This document shows positions 33,254-42,259 of a DNA stretch of 64,000 nucleotides, piece by piece. The stretch is from assembly GCF_033042135.1 (NCBI RefSeq), contig NZ_WBXM01000009.1, forward strand, positions 115,133-179,132, written 5' to 3'. The notes beneath the pieces are model-generated. The model was not told the DNA's origin. It ran no database searches and was given only the letters and a program-made list of their open reading frames with translations. How positions within the stretch are numbered: the stretch's first letter is position 1; each line of letters opens with the position of its first letter. The translations under genes and the position numbers were made by a program. The stretch comes from Haloechinothrix sp033042135 (lineage in GTDB: Bacteria; Actinomycetota; Actinomycetes; Mycobacteriales; Pseudonocardiaceae).

Positions 33254-34267
33254 CTACATGGTTCCGGAATCGGCGGTGCTCGGCGGCGTCAGGTCCTCGA
33301 GAGCGAGGTCGCACAGCATTGAGGCGGACAGCGCGTCCCGAAGCCCGGGAGTCGGTTTCCAGCTGGTGCCTGCGCAGGCTTGAAGGAACTCCTGGAGCTC
33401 GGGGCCGAAGCCGCTCCGCCCCCACCCGTGATCCAGTGGCTTATGCGCGAACAATCGAGCTCCGGAGGGGATACCGCCGTCGCGGACCAGCTCCACGCGT
33501 TCGAGCGACTGCGCGGTGTAGACGCTGCCGTCCGCAGCATGAACGGTCGCGTTAACCACGAATCGCTTGGTCTGGTTGCCGACGCGCAGTGTCGTATGCG
33601 AGCCGTTCGCGTGGTACAAGCCTACGATCGCCATGAACCGATCCGGGTCAGCACCCGGCAACTCATGCGCCACCACCCGCTCGATCGGACTGGCCACGAA
33701 CCACTGCGCGAGGTCGAAGGCGTGAACCCCGTTCTGCCGGATCCACGATTCGATTGCGGTCGGCACTTTCCACTGCGGCGCCGAGGGGTGCCTGCTGAAG
33801 AACTCGATCTCCACCGAGCACGGTTGAGCACGTGCAGCAGCGCTGACCTCGTGTAACCTGCGAATGGCATCCGCGTAGCGGAAGTTGAACCCTACCTGCA
33901 CACGGACGTCGGCGGACACCTCTTCGGCCGCGACGGCCACCTGGCGTAACCGCTCCGTCGACGGTCCGGCTGGTTTCTCGACGAAGCAGTGGATTCCCTT
34001 ATGGACGAGTTTCTCGGCGATATCCGCGGACGGCTCCGGCGGAACCGCGACGATGGCGGCGTCGATCGAACCGAGATCCAGATCCGCCACCGAGGTGTAC
34101 CGGTGCGGCGCGCCTGTCACAGCCTGCACGCGGCGAGCCTGTTCGGTGTCCGGGTCGACACAGACGACCGCGCGCGCCTCGGACTCAGCGCGGCGCAGGA
34201 ACGGCAGGAGGTTCTTCCGCATCTGCTTGCCGCAGCCGATCAGTGCCAGTCGTGTCGAGTGAGTCAT
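33254..34267 (-). CDS. Gfo/Idh/MocA family oxidoreductase
   Basis: 337 aa from the ATG at 34267, which overlaps the aminotransferase stop (ATGA). The N-terminal Rossmann fold starts LALIGCGKQMRKNLLPFLRR, with EKPAG at 97-101 (the conserved Lys of the family). The C-terminal alpha/beta domain has the QVGFNFRYADAIRRL and NGVHAFDLAQWF segments. Such enzymes oxidise sugar or cyclitol hydroxyls with NAD(P). Tight coupling with an aminotransferase suggests an oxidise-then-transaminate step giving an amino sugar or aminocyclitol. Confidence 0.88.
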   Translation of the reverse strand: MTHSTRLALIGCGKQMRKNLLPFLRRAESEARAVVCVDPDTEQARRVQAVTGAPHRYTSVADLDLGSIDAAIVAVPPEPSADIAEKLVHKGIHCFVEKPAGPSTERLRQVAVAAEEVSADVRVQVGFNFRYADAIRRLHEVSAAARAQPCSVEIEFFSRHPSAPQWKVPTAIESWIRQNGVHAFDLAQWFVASPIERVVAHELPGADPDRFMAIVGLYHANGSHTTLRVGNQTKRFVVNATVHAADGSVYTAQSLERVELVRDGGIPSGARLFAHKPLDHGWGRSGFGPELQEFLQACAGTSWKPTPGLRDALSASMLCDLALEDLTPPSTADSGTM

Positions 34268-35535
34268 GCTGCCAGCCCCGTTCTTGTCAGCCACTCGGAG
34301 AATGCATCGATCGATCGTTGGGTCAGCTCGTTCCAGTCCAGCTCCCGGTGGGCCAGACACACGAACGAGGGGTGTCCCTCCAGCAGCAGCACACCGGCTC
34401 CGGTGAACGCATCCAGCAGCGCATCCCGACGCTCCCGGTCAGCGAGCAGCCATTCAGCGTAGGTCAGTTCGAACATCCCGCCACCCATCACCGGCTCGGC
34501 GGAGACCAGTGACGAGCAGCCTGCCTCCGCCGCGGCCCCGGCGATGCACGCGGCGACCCGGGTGCCGATCGCGCCCAGCTCCGCCCAACCATCGGGATAC
34601 TCGGCGCGCGGCGTTTCGAGCTCGTCCAAGGTCGCGAGCGCAGCGTAGATGGCAATCATCTCCTTGGAAAAGGTGCCGCTCAGTCGTGAGCGCTCAGCGG
34701 TGGCGAGATGCTCGCGCGAGCCGACGAGTATGCTCAGCGGGGCACCGTTGGCCAGCGCCTTGCCGATGACGATCAGGTCGACATCGATACCGTGGTCAGC
34801 GGCATATCCCAGCCGTGATATCCGTCCTCCGGTCTTCGTCTCGTCGAACACGGTCAACAACCCGGCGTTGCGGGCCACTTCGACGGCCCGGCGCATCACC
34901 TCCGGTCCGCACAGTGCCGCCTGATAGGCGTCGATCACCAGGCAGCCTACTGTCGAGCGATGCTCCGCGATGAGCCCTTCCAGGGTTTCCGGGCGCAGGT
35001 CATGCCAATTGACTACGGGCTCGTCCGCGCCGACCCCACGCATATACGAGGTGTACTTGTGCTTGTATCGCAGCGGGGAAGCAAGCGGGTCATGCCACTT
35101 CAGCGAATTGGCAATCTGGGCATCATGCCAGCCGATGAACCCGCACCTGATGACACCGCGCCGCCCGGTCTCGATGGCCGCCAGCCGCAGTGCGGCGGTC
35201 ACGGCCTCGGAGGCCGTCTTGAAGAACGCCCCGCGCCGCCCGGGTGTACCAGCCAGCAGCCGTTCCAGATAGTCCTCGTGGAACGAGGTGTAACCGGGCA
35301 GCATGACGCCATTGGTCAGCGAGCGGGACACGGCCTCGGTGAACGACCGCATGTCATGCCCGAGGACGACCGGCCCGTAGCCCATCACGAAGTCGATGTA
35401 TGTGGATCCGTCACACGCATAGACCTTTCCGCCCTGCCCGCTACGGAAAACAATCTGCCCGCTGTCGTCCCTGAATTTCTTCGTGATCTTCGAGTGAACG
35501 GTACGTTGACTTGTCACGTCGTTCGGTGAACTCAC
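34264..35535 (-). CDS. Class III aminotransferase, glutamate-1-semialdehyde aminomutase-like
   Basis: 423 aa. The PLP Lys is at about 259 (DLIVIGKALANGAPLSILVG). The segment before it reads VFDETKTGGRISRLG (231-245), where the DE[VT]xTG Asp contacts the PLP nitrogen. FFKTASEAVTAALRLA is a variant of the usual F-x-N-S-G-T-E-A. The length and GSAM-like order fit aminomutase-type class III enzymes found in secondary metabolism; true hemL normally sits with haem genes, which are absent here. First gene of the three-gene minus-strand operon, downstream of a strong inverted repeat. Confidence 0.87.
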   Translation of the reverse strand: MSSPNDVTSQRTVHSKITKKFRDDSGQIVFRSGQGGKVYACDGSTYIDFVMGYGPVVLGHDMRSFTEAVSRSLTNGVMLPGYTSFHEDYLERLLAGTPGRRGAFFKTASEAVTAALRLAAIETGRRGVIRCGFIGWHDAQIANSLKWHDPLASPLRYKHKYTSYMRGVGADEPVVNWHDLRPETLEGLIAEHRSTVGCLVIDAYQAALCGPEVMRRAVEVARNAGLLTVFDETKTGGRISRLGYAADHGIDVDLIVIGKALANGAPLSILVGSREHLATAERSRLSGTFSKEMIAIYAALATLDELETPRAEYPDGWAELGAIGTRVAACIAGAAAEAGCSSLVSAEPVMGGGMFELTYAEWLLADRERRDALLDAFTGAGVLLLEGHPSFVCLAHRELDWNELTQRSIDAFSEWLTRTGLAA

Positions 35536-35907
35536 ATGTCTCCCCTTGATCGCAACACGGTTAGCGATGATCGAAAACTAGCTTGGCGAGTGGCCGAACC
35601 GCACTACGTCTGTTCACGTCGAAACCGCCGACGTGAACAAAGCCAATCCCCAGTCACGTGCAACCAATCATTCCCCAGATCTCTGGCGCGACGAGCTGTT
35701 CCCAGCTCTCGCAATGCGACCACAGTCTAAGGACCAACGACCCGCGGTGACTATAGTCCGATCGCGCGACGCGTTCCCTCCTGAACGATCACCAACGGTG
35801 ACGAGGCATGGGAGTATGTGTGTCCACATTCAACGAACGCTAGCTGTGTCGCAGATCACTCGTCAGTTCGTTGGCTGCCACAAGGAGCAGTGCTACGGTC
35901 CCGTTCC
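35536..35907. other. 372-base divergent intergenic region
   Basis: It is lower in GC than the surrounding genes and contains the 11-bp-arm inverted repeat at 35611-35639. I see no convincing gene in it; an in-frame extension of the phosphatase frame up to 35818 looks non-coding. Confidence 0.5.
35611..35639. promoter_or_regulatory. 29-bp inverted repeat between divergent aminotransferase and phosphatase genes, likely operator
   Basis: TGTTCACGTCG (35611-35621) and CGACGTGAACA (35629-35639) are perfect 11-bp complements around AAACCGC. The site lies 76 bases before the aminotransferase start and ~270 bases before the phosphatase start. No T-run follows, so a terminator is unlikely; a dimeric regulator site shared by both directions is more plausible. 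Confidence 0.55.
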
Positions 35908-36702
35908 GTGGGGCTTGACTACTCGCTCGATTACGACGACGTGGCATTGGCACTGGAACTCGCCGACGCAGCTGATGCGATTACCACGGCTCGCGTAGGT
36001 GCCTATAACCTCCAAGTGGACAGCAAACCGGACCGGACGCCTGTCAGCGACGCGGATATCGCGGTCGAGAACCAGATCCGAGCACTCTTGATCAGCAAAC
36101 GACCGGCTGATTCGGTAGTCGGCGAAGAAAGCGGGGGGACTGTTGCTTCCGGACGCACATGGATTATTGACCCGATCGACGGAACAAAGGCATTCTTGCG
36201 CGGAATACCCGTCTGGGCGACGCTCATCGCGCTGCTCATCGACGGGCAACCGGTGGCCGGTGTAGCGAGCGCACCTTCGCTCGGTCGTCGCTGGTGGGCA
36301 GGGAAGGGTCACGGTGCCCACGTGCGGGGCATGGACGGTACGGAACGTCGGCTGGCCGTATCACATGTGGCTAAGCTGGACGATGCGATCGTGTCTACCG
36401 CACACCTGGGCACGTGGTCGCGGTTCCACAGCCGGGAGGCCTACCTCTCGCTCGTCGATGCGTGCTGGGAGGACCGCGCGTACGGCGATTTCTGGTCGCA
36501 CTGCCTGGTGGCGGAGGGCTCCATCGATCTCGCCGCGGATCCGATCGTCAGTTCGTGGGACGTCGCCCCGCTGAAGATTCTCGTGGAGGAGGCAGGCGGC
36601 TGCTTCACAAGTCTGTCTGGAGTAGACACTATTGCTGGTGGGAACGCGCTGTCGTCGAACAGCGTGTTGCATGATGCGGCGCTGACGAAGCTCATTCACT
36701 GA
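35908..36702 (+). CDS. Inositol-monophosphatase-family phosphatase (HisN-like)
   Basis: 264 aa from the GTG at 35908 (GLDYSLDYDDVALALELADA). The metal site is complete: GEESGG (about 72-77) and WIIDPIDGTKAFLRGIPVWA (DPIDGT at 88-93). The C-terminal D in SSWDVAPLKILVEEAGG is present. The FLRGIPVWATLIAL and RAYGDFWSHCLVAEGSIDLA segments match actinobacterial histidinol-phosphatases (HisN). Either it is the genomic hisN, or it removes phosphate from a sugar-like intermediate made by the divergent oxidoreductase/aminotransferase. An alternative start is GTG 35890, 2 bases after AAGGAG. Confidence 0.86.
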   Translation: MGLDYSLDYDDVALALELADAADAITTARVGAYNLQVDSKPDRTPVSDADIAVENQIRALLISKRPADSVVGEESGGTVASGRTWIIDPIDGTKAFLRGIPVWATLIALLIDGQPVAGVASAPSLGRRWWAGKGHGAHVRGMDGTERRLAVSHVAKLDDAIVSTAHLGTWSRFHSREAYLSLVDACWEDRAYGDFWSHCLVAEGSIDLAADPIVSSWDVAPLKILVEEAGGCFTSLSGVDTIAGGNALSSNSVLHDAALTKLIH

Positions 36703-36815
36703 ACCGTCGCGGCGCGGCGGGCGCCGCGCTTCCCTCCGTCGCGGCAGCGAACAGTGGTCACAGCCGGCTCGCACCCCGCTGCGGATGGCCGCACCGGGGA
36801 GAGGGGGTATGGGGC

Positions 36816-38006
36816 ATGGCGCATCCCTACCGGGATTGCTTCCGGAAGCCGTACACCAAGTATCTGATCGCGACGAACCTGTTGGGGCGCCTCCAGAACG
36901 GGATGGCCCCGCTGTCGATCGCCTTGTTCCTGCGGCACGCGCAGTATCCTTACGAACAGGTCGGACTGCTGGTCGGCTTGTTCGTGGTGGCCACCGCAGT
37001 CGGTGGTCCCCTGTTGGGGCGACTGGTGGACAGGAAGGGCCAAGCTGCCGTTCTCCTAGCTTCCGGCGTGGCGTCTCCACTCGGCTTCGTGATACTCGCT
37101 GCCGGCTGGCATTCCTTGTTCGTCGCGTGTGTAGCGGTCGTTCTTGCCGGCGCATTGACCCCTCCGCTGGAACCATGCTTGCGGAGCCTGTGGGAGCGGA
37201 TTCTCGGAGAACGGCGACTGGTATCCGCCGCCTACTCCCTAGACGCCTCGTTGCAGCAGATCGTGTACGTGGCTGGTCCCTTGCTGGTGGTCGCCACAGC
37301 CGCGGCGACGTCGCCGCCGATCGTCCTGTACCTCGTGGCCGGGGTGACGTTCGTCGGCACGCTGCTGTTCGCGGGGGCGGAGCCGGTCCGTGCCTGGCGA
37401 GGCACCAGCGGAGTGAATCGGTCACTAGCCGGGCCGTTGCGCTCGGCCGCATTGCGCATGACGTTGCTGAGCCTCGGCGGTGTGGGCTTCGCGCTCGGAG
37501 TTTTCAGTCTCGCCAGCGTGATGTTCGCCGAATCGCAGTGGTCGTCGGGCACAATGTCCGGGCTGTTACTGGGGGCCCACGCGACCGGCGCGCTGATCGG
37601 CGGCCTGGTATACGGGTCGCGCACCTGGTCGACGAGATCGACCCGGCAGCTACCGGTACTGTACGCGTGCCTGGCTGCGTGCTACCTGCCGCTGGTGCTG
37701 CTGCCCGACTCTGCGCTGATGGTCGTGCTGATGGGCATCGCCGGGGTATTCCTATCCCCCGTGCTCGCCTGCGGCTTCGTGATCATCGGCGAGGTCGCCC
37801 CGGAAGGCACCGCGACCGAGGCGTTCGCCTGGGTCATCACGATCACGCTGATCGGCAACTCGTTGGGGTCGTCGACAAGCGGGATACTGCAGAGTCTCGG
37901 ACTCACGGCGGTGTTCGCTCTTCCGTTCCTCGCCGCGATCGCCGGGCTCATCGCTTCCCTGTTCATCCACTCACGGCGCGACCTACCGCAGCTCCATCCG
38001 AGTTGA
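36816..38006 (+). CDS. MFS transporter
   Basis: 396 aa with about twelve hydrophobic segments. The loop after helix 2 reads GRLVDRKGQ, a form of the MFS GxxxDRxGR motif. There is a strong purine-rich site (GGAGAGGGGGT) before the ATG. The protein resembles MFS drug/metabolite exporters; SLWERILGERRLVSAAYSLD in the middle is typical of one actinobacterial subgroup. It lies 113 bases after the phosphatase gene in the same direction and could export the product of the neighbouring enzymes. The substrate is unknown. Confidence 0.87.
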   Translation: MAHPYRDCFRKPYTKYLIATNLLGRLQNGMAPLSIALFLRHAQYPYEQVGLLVGLFVVATAVGGPLLGRLVDRKGQAAVLLASGVASPLGFVILAAGWHSLFVACVAVVLAGALTPPLEPCLRSLWERILGERRLVSAAYSLDASLQQIVYVAGPLLVVATAAATSPPIVLYLVAGVTFVGTLLFAGAEPVRAWRGTSGVNRSLAGPLRSAALRMTLLSLGGVGFALGVFSLASVMFAESQWSSGTMSGLLLGAHATGALIGGLVYGSRTWSTRSTRQLPVLYACLAACYLPLVLLPDSALMVVLMGIAGVFLSPVLACGFVIIGEVAPEGTATEAFAWVITITLIGNSLGSSTSGILQSLGLTAVFALPFLAAIAGLIASLFIHSRRDLPQLHPS

Positions 38007-38106
38007 CCCGCGGTCAGGCGCTCGTCACTGGGCGCCTTGTGCACGCGCTTCACCTAGCTCGGCGGGATGCCAGCGAAGCCTCACTCCCTACACACAGTCA
38101 CCGACT

Positions 38107-39144
38107 TCACGCCTCGGAGCACGAGTCGCCCAGGTACACCGACTCCGTCATCACGTCCTTGAGAAGGGTCTGGTACTCCAGGTGGGTAGCGTGTTCGACC
38201 GTGCGCCACGCGCTTCCCTCCCGCTCTCGCAGGTACCGGCGGTACTCTGGCGCCCCGGGAAGCCGGATGTTGTCGGCGACCACGACGGATCCCGGGCGCA
38301 GCCAGGCCTTGTTGATCATGCGCTCCAGGTCGGGTACGTAGTCGTCCACCCCGTGGTCGAGGAACACGAAATCCAGCGCCCCCGCCGTGAAGCCGTACTC
38401 GGACTCCAACCGCGCCAGGGTCTGTCCCCCGTCACCGAGAGAGCCGACTAATGCGTGGACCCGGTGCCCCACCCCTGCATGTTGCCACACTCGACGCGCG
38501 ATGGCGGCGTTGGCGGCGCTGAGCTCGACCGACACCAGGACCGCTTCCTCCGGCATCGTCCTTGCCATCCGTAGTGCGGAGTACCCGCAGTATGCCCCGA
38601 CTTCCAGCAGCAACCGCGGTTTCGCGCGTTGAACGGCGGCGTCGAGGATCTCGCCCTTCTCGTCGCCGATGTTGATCAGGAAACTGCGCCGGTAGGCGAA
38701 GTCATCGATCGTCCACAGCACGTCATCGATGTCGCCGCGCCGGGCGTTGGCCTCGACATACTCGGCGAGTGCCATCTCCCGCCCGTCGCCGACCTGCCAG
38801 CTCCACGGCATCCAGCGCAAGCCCAGCACGGAACGCAGGAACGACCACCGCAGAAACGGCAGCCGCCTGCCGCCAACTTCGGCCAGGCGTCGCACATCCA
38901 CAACAACCACCCTAACCGCGCCGAGGTCCTGTACTCCAACCTCGATATCAGCCGGCTCCTCCATCCAATCCAGCGGAACTCGCGCTGTTCGAACTCGAGT
39001 GACGAGAGCCGAGCCAAGATCGATACCGGTCAGCGGCCCGGGTCGCGACCACAACGGGACAAGCGGCGCCACGACCGATTCGCCGAACGCTACCGGCGAT
39101 ACGGTGTGGTCGAGCCCGACGACGGAGTCGTAGGTCGACACCAC
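38107..39144 (-). CDS. COMT-like O-methyltransferase with N-terminal extension
   Basis: 345 aa. The C-terminal ~225 residues form a class I SAM-dependent methyltransferase of the catechol O-methyltransferase type. QVGDGREMALAEYVEANARR is followed by FLINIGDEKGEILDAAVQRA and SAM motif I LLLEVGAYCGYSALR (178-192). FVFLDH and NIRLPGAPEY are the metal-site regions. The first ~115 residues (LVPLWSRPGPLTGIDLGSAL) are not part of that fold. An internal start near 38900 is possible. It converges on the MFS gene and could methylate a diol. Confidence 0.85.
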   Translation of the reverse strand: MVSTYDSVVGLDHTVSPVAFGESVVAPLVPLWSRPGPLTGIDLGSALVTRVRTARVPLDWMEEPADIEVGVQDLGAVRVVVVDVRRLAEVGGRRLPFLRWSFLRSVLGLRWMPWSWQVGDGREMALAEYVEANARRGDIDDVLWTIDDFAYRRSFLINIGDEKGEILDAAVQRAKPRLLLEVGAYCGYSALRMARTMPEEAVLVSVELSAANAAIARRVWQHAGVGHRVHALVGSLGDGGQTLARLESEYGFTAGALDFVFLDHGVDDYVPDLERMINKAWLRPGSVVVADNIRLPGAPEYRRYLREREGSAWRTVEHATHLEYQTLLKDVMTESVYLGDSCSEA

Positions 39145-39333
39145 CCAACGTCGTGGTTCGAGTCGCTACTCGCGCCCTGCCGCACGGCAGCCACCCCAGA
39201 CATCCCAGCGGTCACGACGAACACACATGCCGCCCAAAAAGTACATATCCTGCCTGTCGAACCTCACGAAGGCGGTGCGCGACCGCAGATCGATTGCCCG
39301 TGCGCCCTGGTCCCGTGGCGGGCGGGCCCTCCC

Positions 39334-40719
39334 CTATCCGCCACAGGCCGGGTCGTGTGCCTGCTGGTAGGCGCTGTACCCGCCGAGCAGGTCGGAGACG
39401 CCGGTCCAGCCGTTCGCCCGCAGCAGGCTGGCTGCCACGCTGGAGCGGTAGCCGCCAGCGCAGTGGACGATCAGCGGACGCTCGCTCGGTACATCGCCGA
39501 GCCGGTCCGGCAGCTGGCCAAGAGGGATGTGCACCGAACCGGCGATGCTTCCGTTGGCACGCTCCCCGGGGTTACGGACATCCAGGATATCCGCGCCGCC
39601 TGCATGGACGATGTCGGGGAGCTGGTCCGCGGTCACCCGGCTCGACCGCTCGACCTCGCCGGTTGCCCCGCGGAGGACCGCCTGCGGGTCATCGAGGAAA
39701 CCTTCCACCTTGTCGAGGCCGACCCGCGCTAGCCGGATCGCGGTCTGCTCACCCTGACCCGCCGGAGCGAGCACCACCACAGGTGCCGCAGGCGACAGCA
39801 CGGTCCCGGCCGTCTCGGCGAACCGACCGTCGGCCGGGATGTTCAGCGCTCCACGGAGGTGTCCTGCGGCGAACTCCTGCGGATCGCGGGCGTCGACGAC
39901 CGTCGCACCGTCCACACGCGCCTTCAGAAAGGCGGCCGGATCGAGCTCCCGGGCAACGTGGTCGGTGTCGAGCAGCGGGCGTTGCCTACGGTTCAGGTCG
40001 GCGTCGTAGGAGAAGTAGGCAGGTGCCACGCTTTGGTCTGCGGTGACCAGGTCGACGAAGCGCTCGCGTTCCATCGGCTGGCACGCGTAGTTCGTCGCAC
40101 GCTGGACCGCGATGGTCGACTGCCGTTCGGTGGAGATGTTCTTGCCGCAGGCCGAGCCCGCACCGTGTGCGGGAAACACCCGGGTGGCGTCGGGGAGCCG
40201 CATCAGCTTGTTGTGTACCGAGTCGTACAGCATTCTGGCGAGCTCGTCTGATGTGTACCCTACGGAGGCCAGTAGGTCCGGGCGACCCACATCACCGATG
40301 AACAGCGTGTCCCCGGTCAGTACACCGTATGGGACGTCGTGCTCGGGATGTTCGTAGACTACTACGCTGACCGACTCCGGCGTGTGTCCTGGTGTTTCGA
40401 GGATCTCCAGGGTGACATCACCCAGGGTGATCCGCTCCCCATCGGTCAGTTCGCGTATCGGGTACTCGGTATCGGCCCGGTTCCCGTACCCGATCCACGC
40501 TCCCGTGCGTTCGGCCAGCTCCAGATGGCCTGCGATGAAGTCGGCGTGGAAATGAGTGTTGATGACACCTTCGATCTGCAATCCCTGTGATTCGGCGTCT
40601 GAGACGTACTCGGCCACATCCCGGCGAGGATCGACGATCACCGCCTTACGTGTGGTCTCGTCGGCGACGAGGTACGACGCCTGTGACAGGCAGTCCAGGT
40701 AGTACTGAGTGAACAGCAT
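39334..40719 (-). CDS. MBL-fold persulfide dioxygenase fused to two rhodanese domains
   Basis: 461 aa from the ATG at 40719, preceded by GAGAGGAG; an upstream ATG at 40737 overlaps the TauE stop. The metallo-beta-lactamase domain (about 1-230) has THFHADFIAGH (His 56, His 58, Asp 60, His 65) and GDTLFIGDVGRPDL, as in ETHE1/CstB-type enzymes. Two rhodanese domains follow; the first lacks an active Cys (VVVLAPAG), the second has Cys 420 (VHCAGGYRSS). It should oxidise persulfide to sulfite or thiosulfate. It ends the minus-strand sulfur operon. Confidence 0.9.
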   Translation of the reverse strand: MLFTQYYLDCLSQASYLVADETTRKAVIVDPRRDVAEYVSDAESQGLQIEGVINTHFHADFIAGHLELAERTGAWIGYGNRADTEYPIRELTDGERITLGDVTLEILETPGHTPESVSVVVYEHPEHDVPYGVLTGDTLFIGDVGRPDLLASVGYTSDELARMLYDSVHNKLMRLPDATRVFPAHGAGSACGKNISTERQSTIAVQRATNYACQPMERERFVDLVTADQSVAPAYFSYDADLNRRQRPLLDTDHVARELDPAAFLKARVDGATVVDARDPQEFAAGHLRGALNIPADGRFAETAGTVLSPAAPVVVLAPAGQGEQTAIRLARVGLDKVEGFLDDPQAVLRGATGEVERSSRVTADQLPDIVHAGGADILDVRNPGERANGSIAGSVHIPLGQLPDRLGDVPSERPLIVHCAGGYRSSVAASLLRANGWTGVSDLLGGYSAYQQAHDPACGG

Positions 40720-40733
40720 GGTGTCCGCTCCTC

Positions 40734-41552
40734 TCATCGGTAGTTGAGTCCGATTGCCACGGTTGACGCCGCGCTCAGCAGCTCGGGCTTCAGCAGCGCC
40801 GCTGCCACGGATCCCGCGGCGACAAGCAACACGAGCACTGCGAATCCTTTACGGAGGGGAACTTCGGGTAGGCGGGAGGCGTGCCTACCGGTCAGCAACG
40901 CCACCGCGATGGCCGAGGCGGCGAAGACCGCGGTCACGAACCAGTTCATATCCACCGACGCGCCGAGATGGGCAGTCAGCCCGGCGACGGCGTTGACCAC
41001 AATGATGACCAGTGAGGTGGCCACCGCTTCGGCAGCAGGCAGGCCAAGCAGCAACGCCAACGCCGGGACGATGACGAACCCACCGCCGACTCCGAACATC
41101 CCCGTCAGGAACCCGACCAGCGCACCGGTGCCGATCGCCTTGGGCAGGCAGCTGCGCCAGTTCACCCCTCCGTCCCCGGTCCGGCACGCTCCCGAACATT
41201 CCTGACGAGTTCGCAGCATCCGCACGGCGACGATCACCATCAGGACGGCGAAGCCCGTCATCACGATCGGCTCCGGTACCGCACGGCCCGCCGCGGCCCC
41301 GGCGAAGGCCGCCGGGAACCCGGCTCCGGCGAACACCAAAGCGACCGGCCAGCGAATCACCTTCTTGCCTCTCCTGGCGACCAGCGCGGCCAGGGCCGCG
41401 AGCCCGACCACCACGAGCGCTACCGGGATGGCATCGTGCACGGGCATGCCCGCGCCGTAGACGAGGACGGGCACGGCGAGGATCGACCCGCCTGCGCCGA
41501 GCAGGCCGATAGCCAGCCCGATCAGCACGCCCAGAGGTATCGCCAGGAACAT
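40734..41552 (-). CDS. TauE/SafE family sulfite/sulfur-compound exporter
   Basis: 272 aa with about eight hydrophobic segments. The two repeat signatures GLLGAGGSILAVPVLVYGAG and GMFGVGGGFVIVPALALLLG are characteristic of the family. It lies 16 bases after the rhodanese gene and overlaps the start region of the persulfide dioxygenase gene. In comparable operons it exports sulfite or another product of persulfide oxidation. Confidence 0.92.
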   Translation of the reverse strand: MFLAIPLGVLIGLAIGLLGAGGSILAVPVLVYGAGMPVHDAIPVALVVVGLAALAALVARRGKKVIRWPVALVFAGAGFPAAFAGAAAGRAVPEPIVMTGFAVLMVIVAVRMLRTRQECSGACRTGDGGVNWRSCLPKAIGTGALVGFLTGMFGVGGGFVIVPALALLLGLPAAEAVATSLVIIVVNAVAGLTAHLGASVDMNWFVTAVFAASAIAVALLTGRHASRLPEVPLRKGFAVLVLLVAAGSVAAALLKPELLSAASTVAIGLNYR

Positions 41553-41568
41553 CCCGCGGCCTTCCCGA

Positions 41569-42159
41569 TCACGACCGACCGGGTACCCGGTCCGTCATCG
41601 CACGTAGTAGTGCGGACGGGTCACATGAGCCACCGCGATTGTGCGGCAGCATCGCCAATACCTTGGCCATCCCGCAGGTATCGGTCACCGCGGAGAACAC
41701 AAACCCGGCACCGACCGCAGCGGCCAGCCATACCGCCGGTGCGAACACCAGGCTCGCGAGCACCGATAACAGCACGATCGATCCGGCGCTCAGCCGGACC
41801 TGACGTTCCATCGACCACACGCCCGAGCCGGTGTTCACCGGTCCGCCTGATCGGGCCCAGTCGTTGATGCCGCCGTCCAGCACGCGCAACTCGTCGAAGC
41901 CCGCATCCTGTACCGCCTTCTGTGCCTGGTCCGCCCGCGCTCCGGATGCGCAGACCAGCACCACCGGGTCGTCATGGTGCGTTCGAAGCTCATCGCTGTG
42001 CTCGCGGAGCAGCTCAAGCGGGATGTTGTACGACCCGGGAATGTGGACGGCGGCGAACTCACCCGGTGTGCGGACGTCGATGAACCGTGCTCCCGGATTA
42101 CTCGATGCGAGCTCTAGCGCCTCGGCGACGCTCATGGGTTGGCAATTGGGCGTGCTCAT
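41569..42159 (-). CDS. Rhodanese with C-terminal DUF2892-type membrane domain
   Basis: 196 aa. The rhodanese domain (about 10-110) has the active loop VLVCASGARADQA with Cys 70. The C-terminal part (about 118-165) has two hydrophobic helices in the DUF2892 pattern (ERQVRLSAGSIVLLSVLASL and FSAVTDTCGMAKVLAMLPHN). It is a membrane-anchored sulfurtransferase, first structural gene of the operon. A CstR/CsoR-type operator lies 22 bases upstream of its start. Confidence 0.9.
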   Translation of the reverse strand: MSTPNCQPMSVAEALELASSNPGARFIDVRTPGEFAAVHIPGSYNIPLELLREHSDELRTHHDDPVVLVCASGARADQAQKAVQDAGFDELRVLDGGINDWARSGGPVNTGSGVWSMERQVRLSAGSIVLLSVLASLVFAPAVWLAAAVGAGFVFSAVTDTCGMAKVLAMLPHNRGGSCDPSALLRAMTDRVPGRS

Positions 42160-42180
42160 ACACTGAGCTCCTCTCGTTTA

Positions 42181-42196
42181 ACACCCCGGGGGGTAT
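42181..42196. promoter_or_regulatory. CsoR/CstR-type operator before the rhodanese gene
   Basis: ACACCCC (42181-42187), GG, then GGGGTAT (42190-42196): an A-T-flanked C4/G4 inverted repeat of the kind bound by CsoR-family repressors (consensus like ATACCCC-N2-GGGGTAT). It sits 22 bases before the rhodanese start. A related site is at 42553-42568 before the repressor gene. Confidence 0.65.
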
Positions 42197-42259
42197 ATAG
42201 AATCGACACGTATCCGCGGTACGGACAGGCGTTCGCTCGAACGGGGTGAGGAGCGGGCG

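Noticed and set aside
36785..38341. Long plus-strand frame overlapping the MFS gene
   Set aside because: The frame at 36816 has the hydrophobic segments and MFS motif; the overlapping frame is Arg/Gly-rich and has no recognisable domain.
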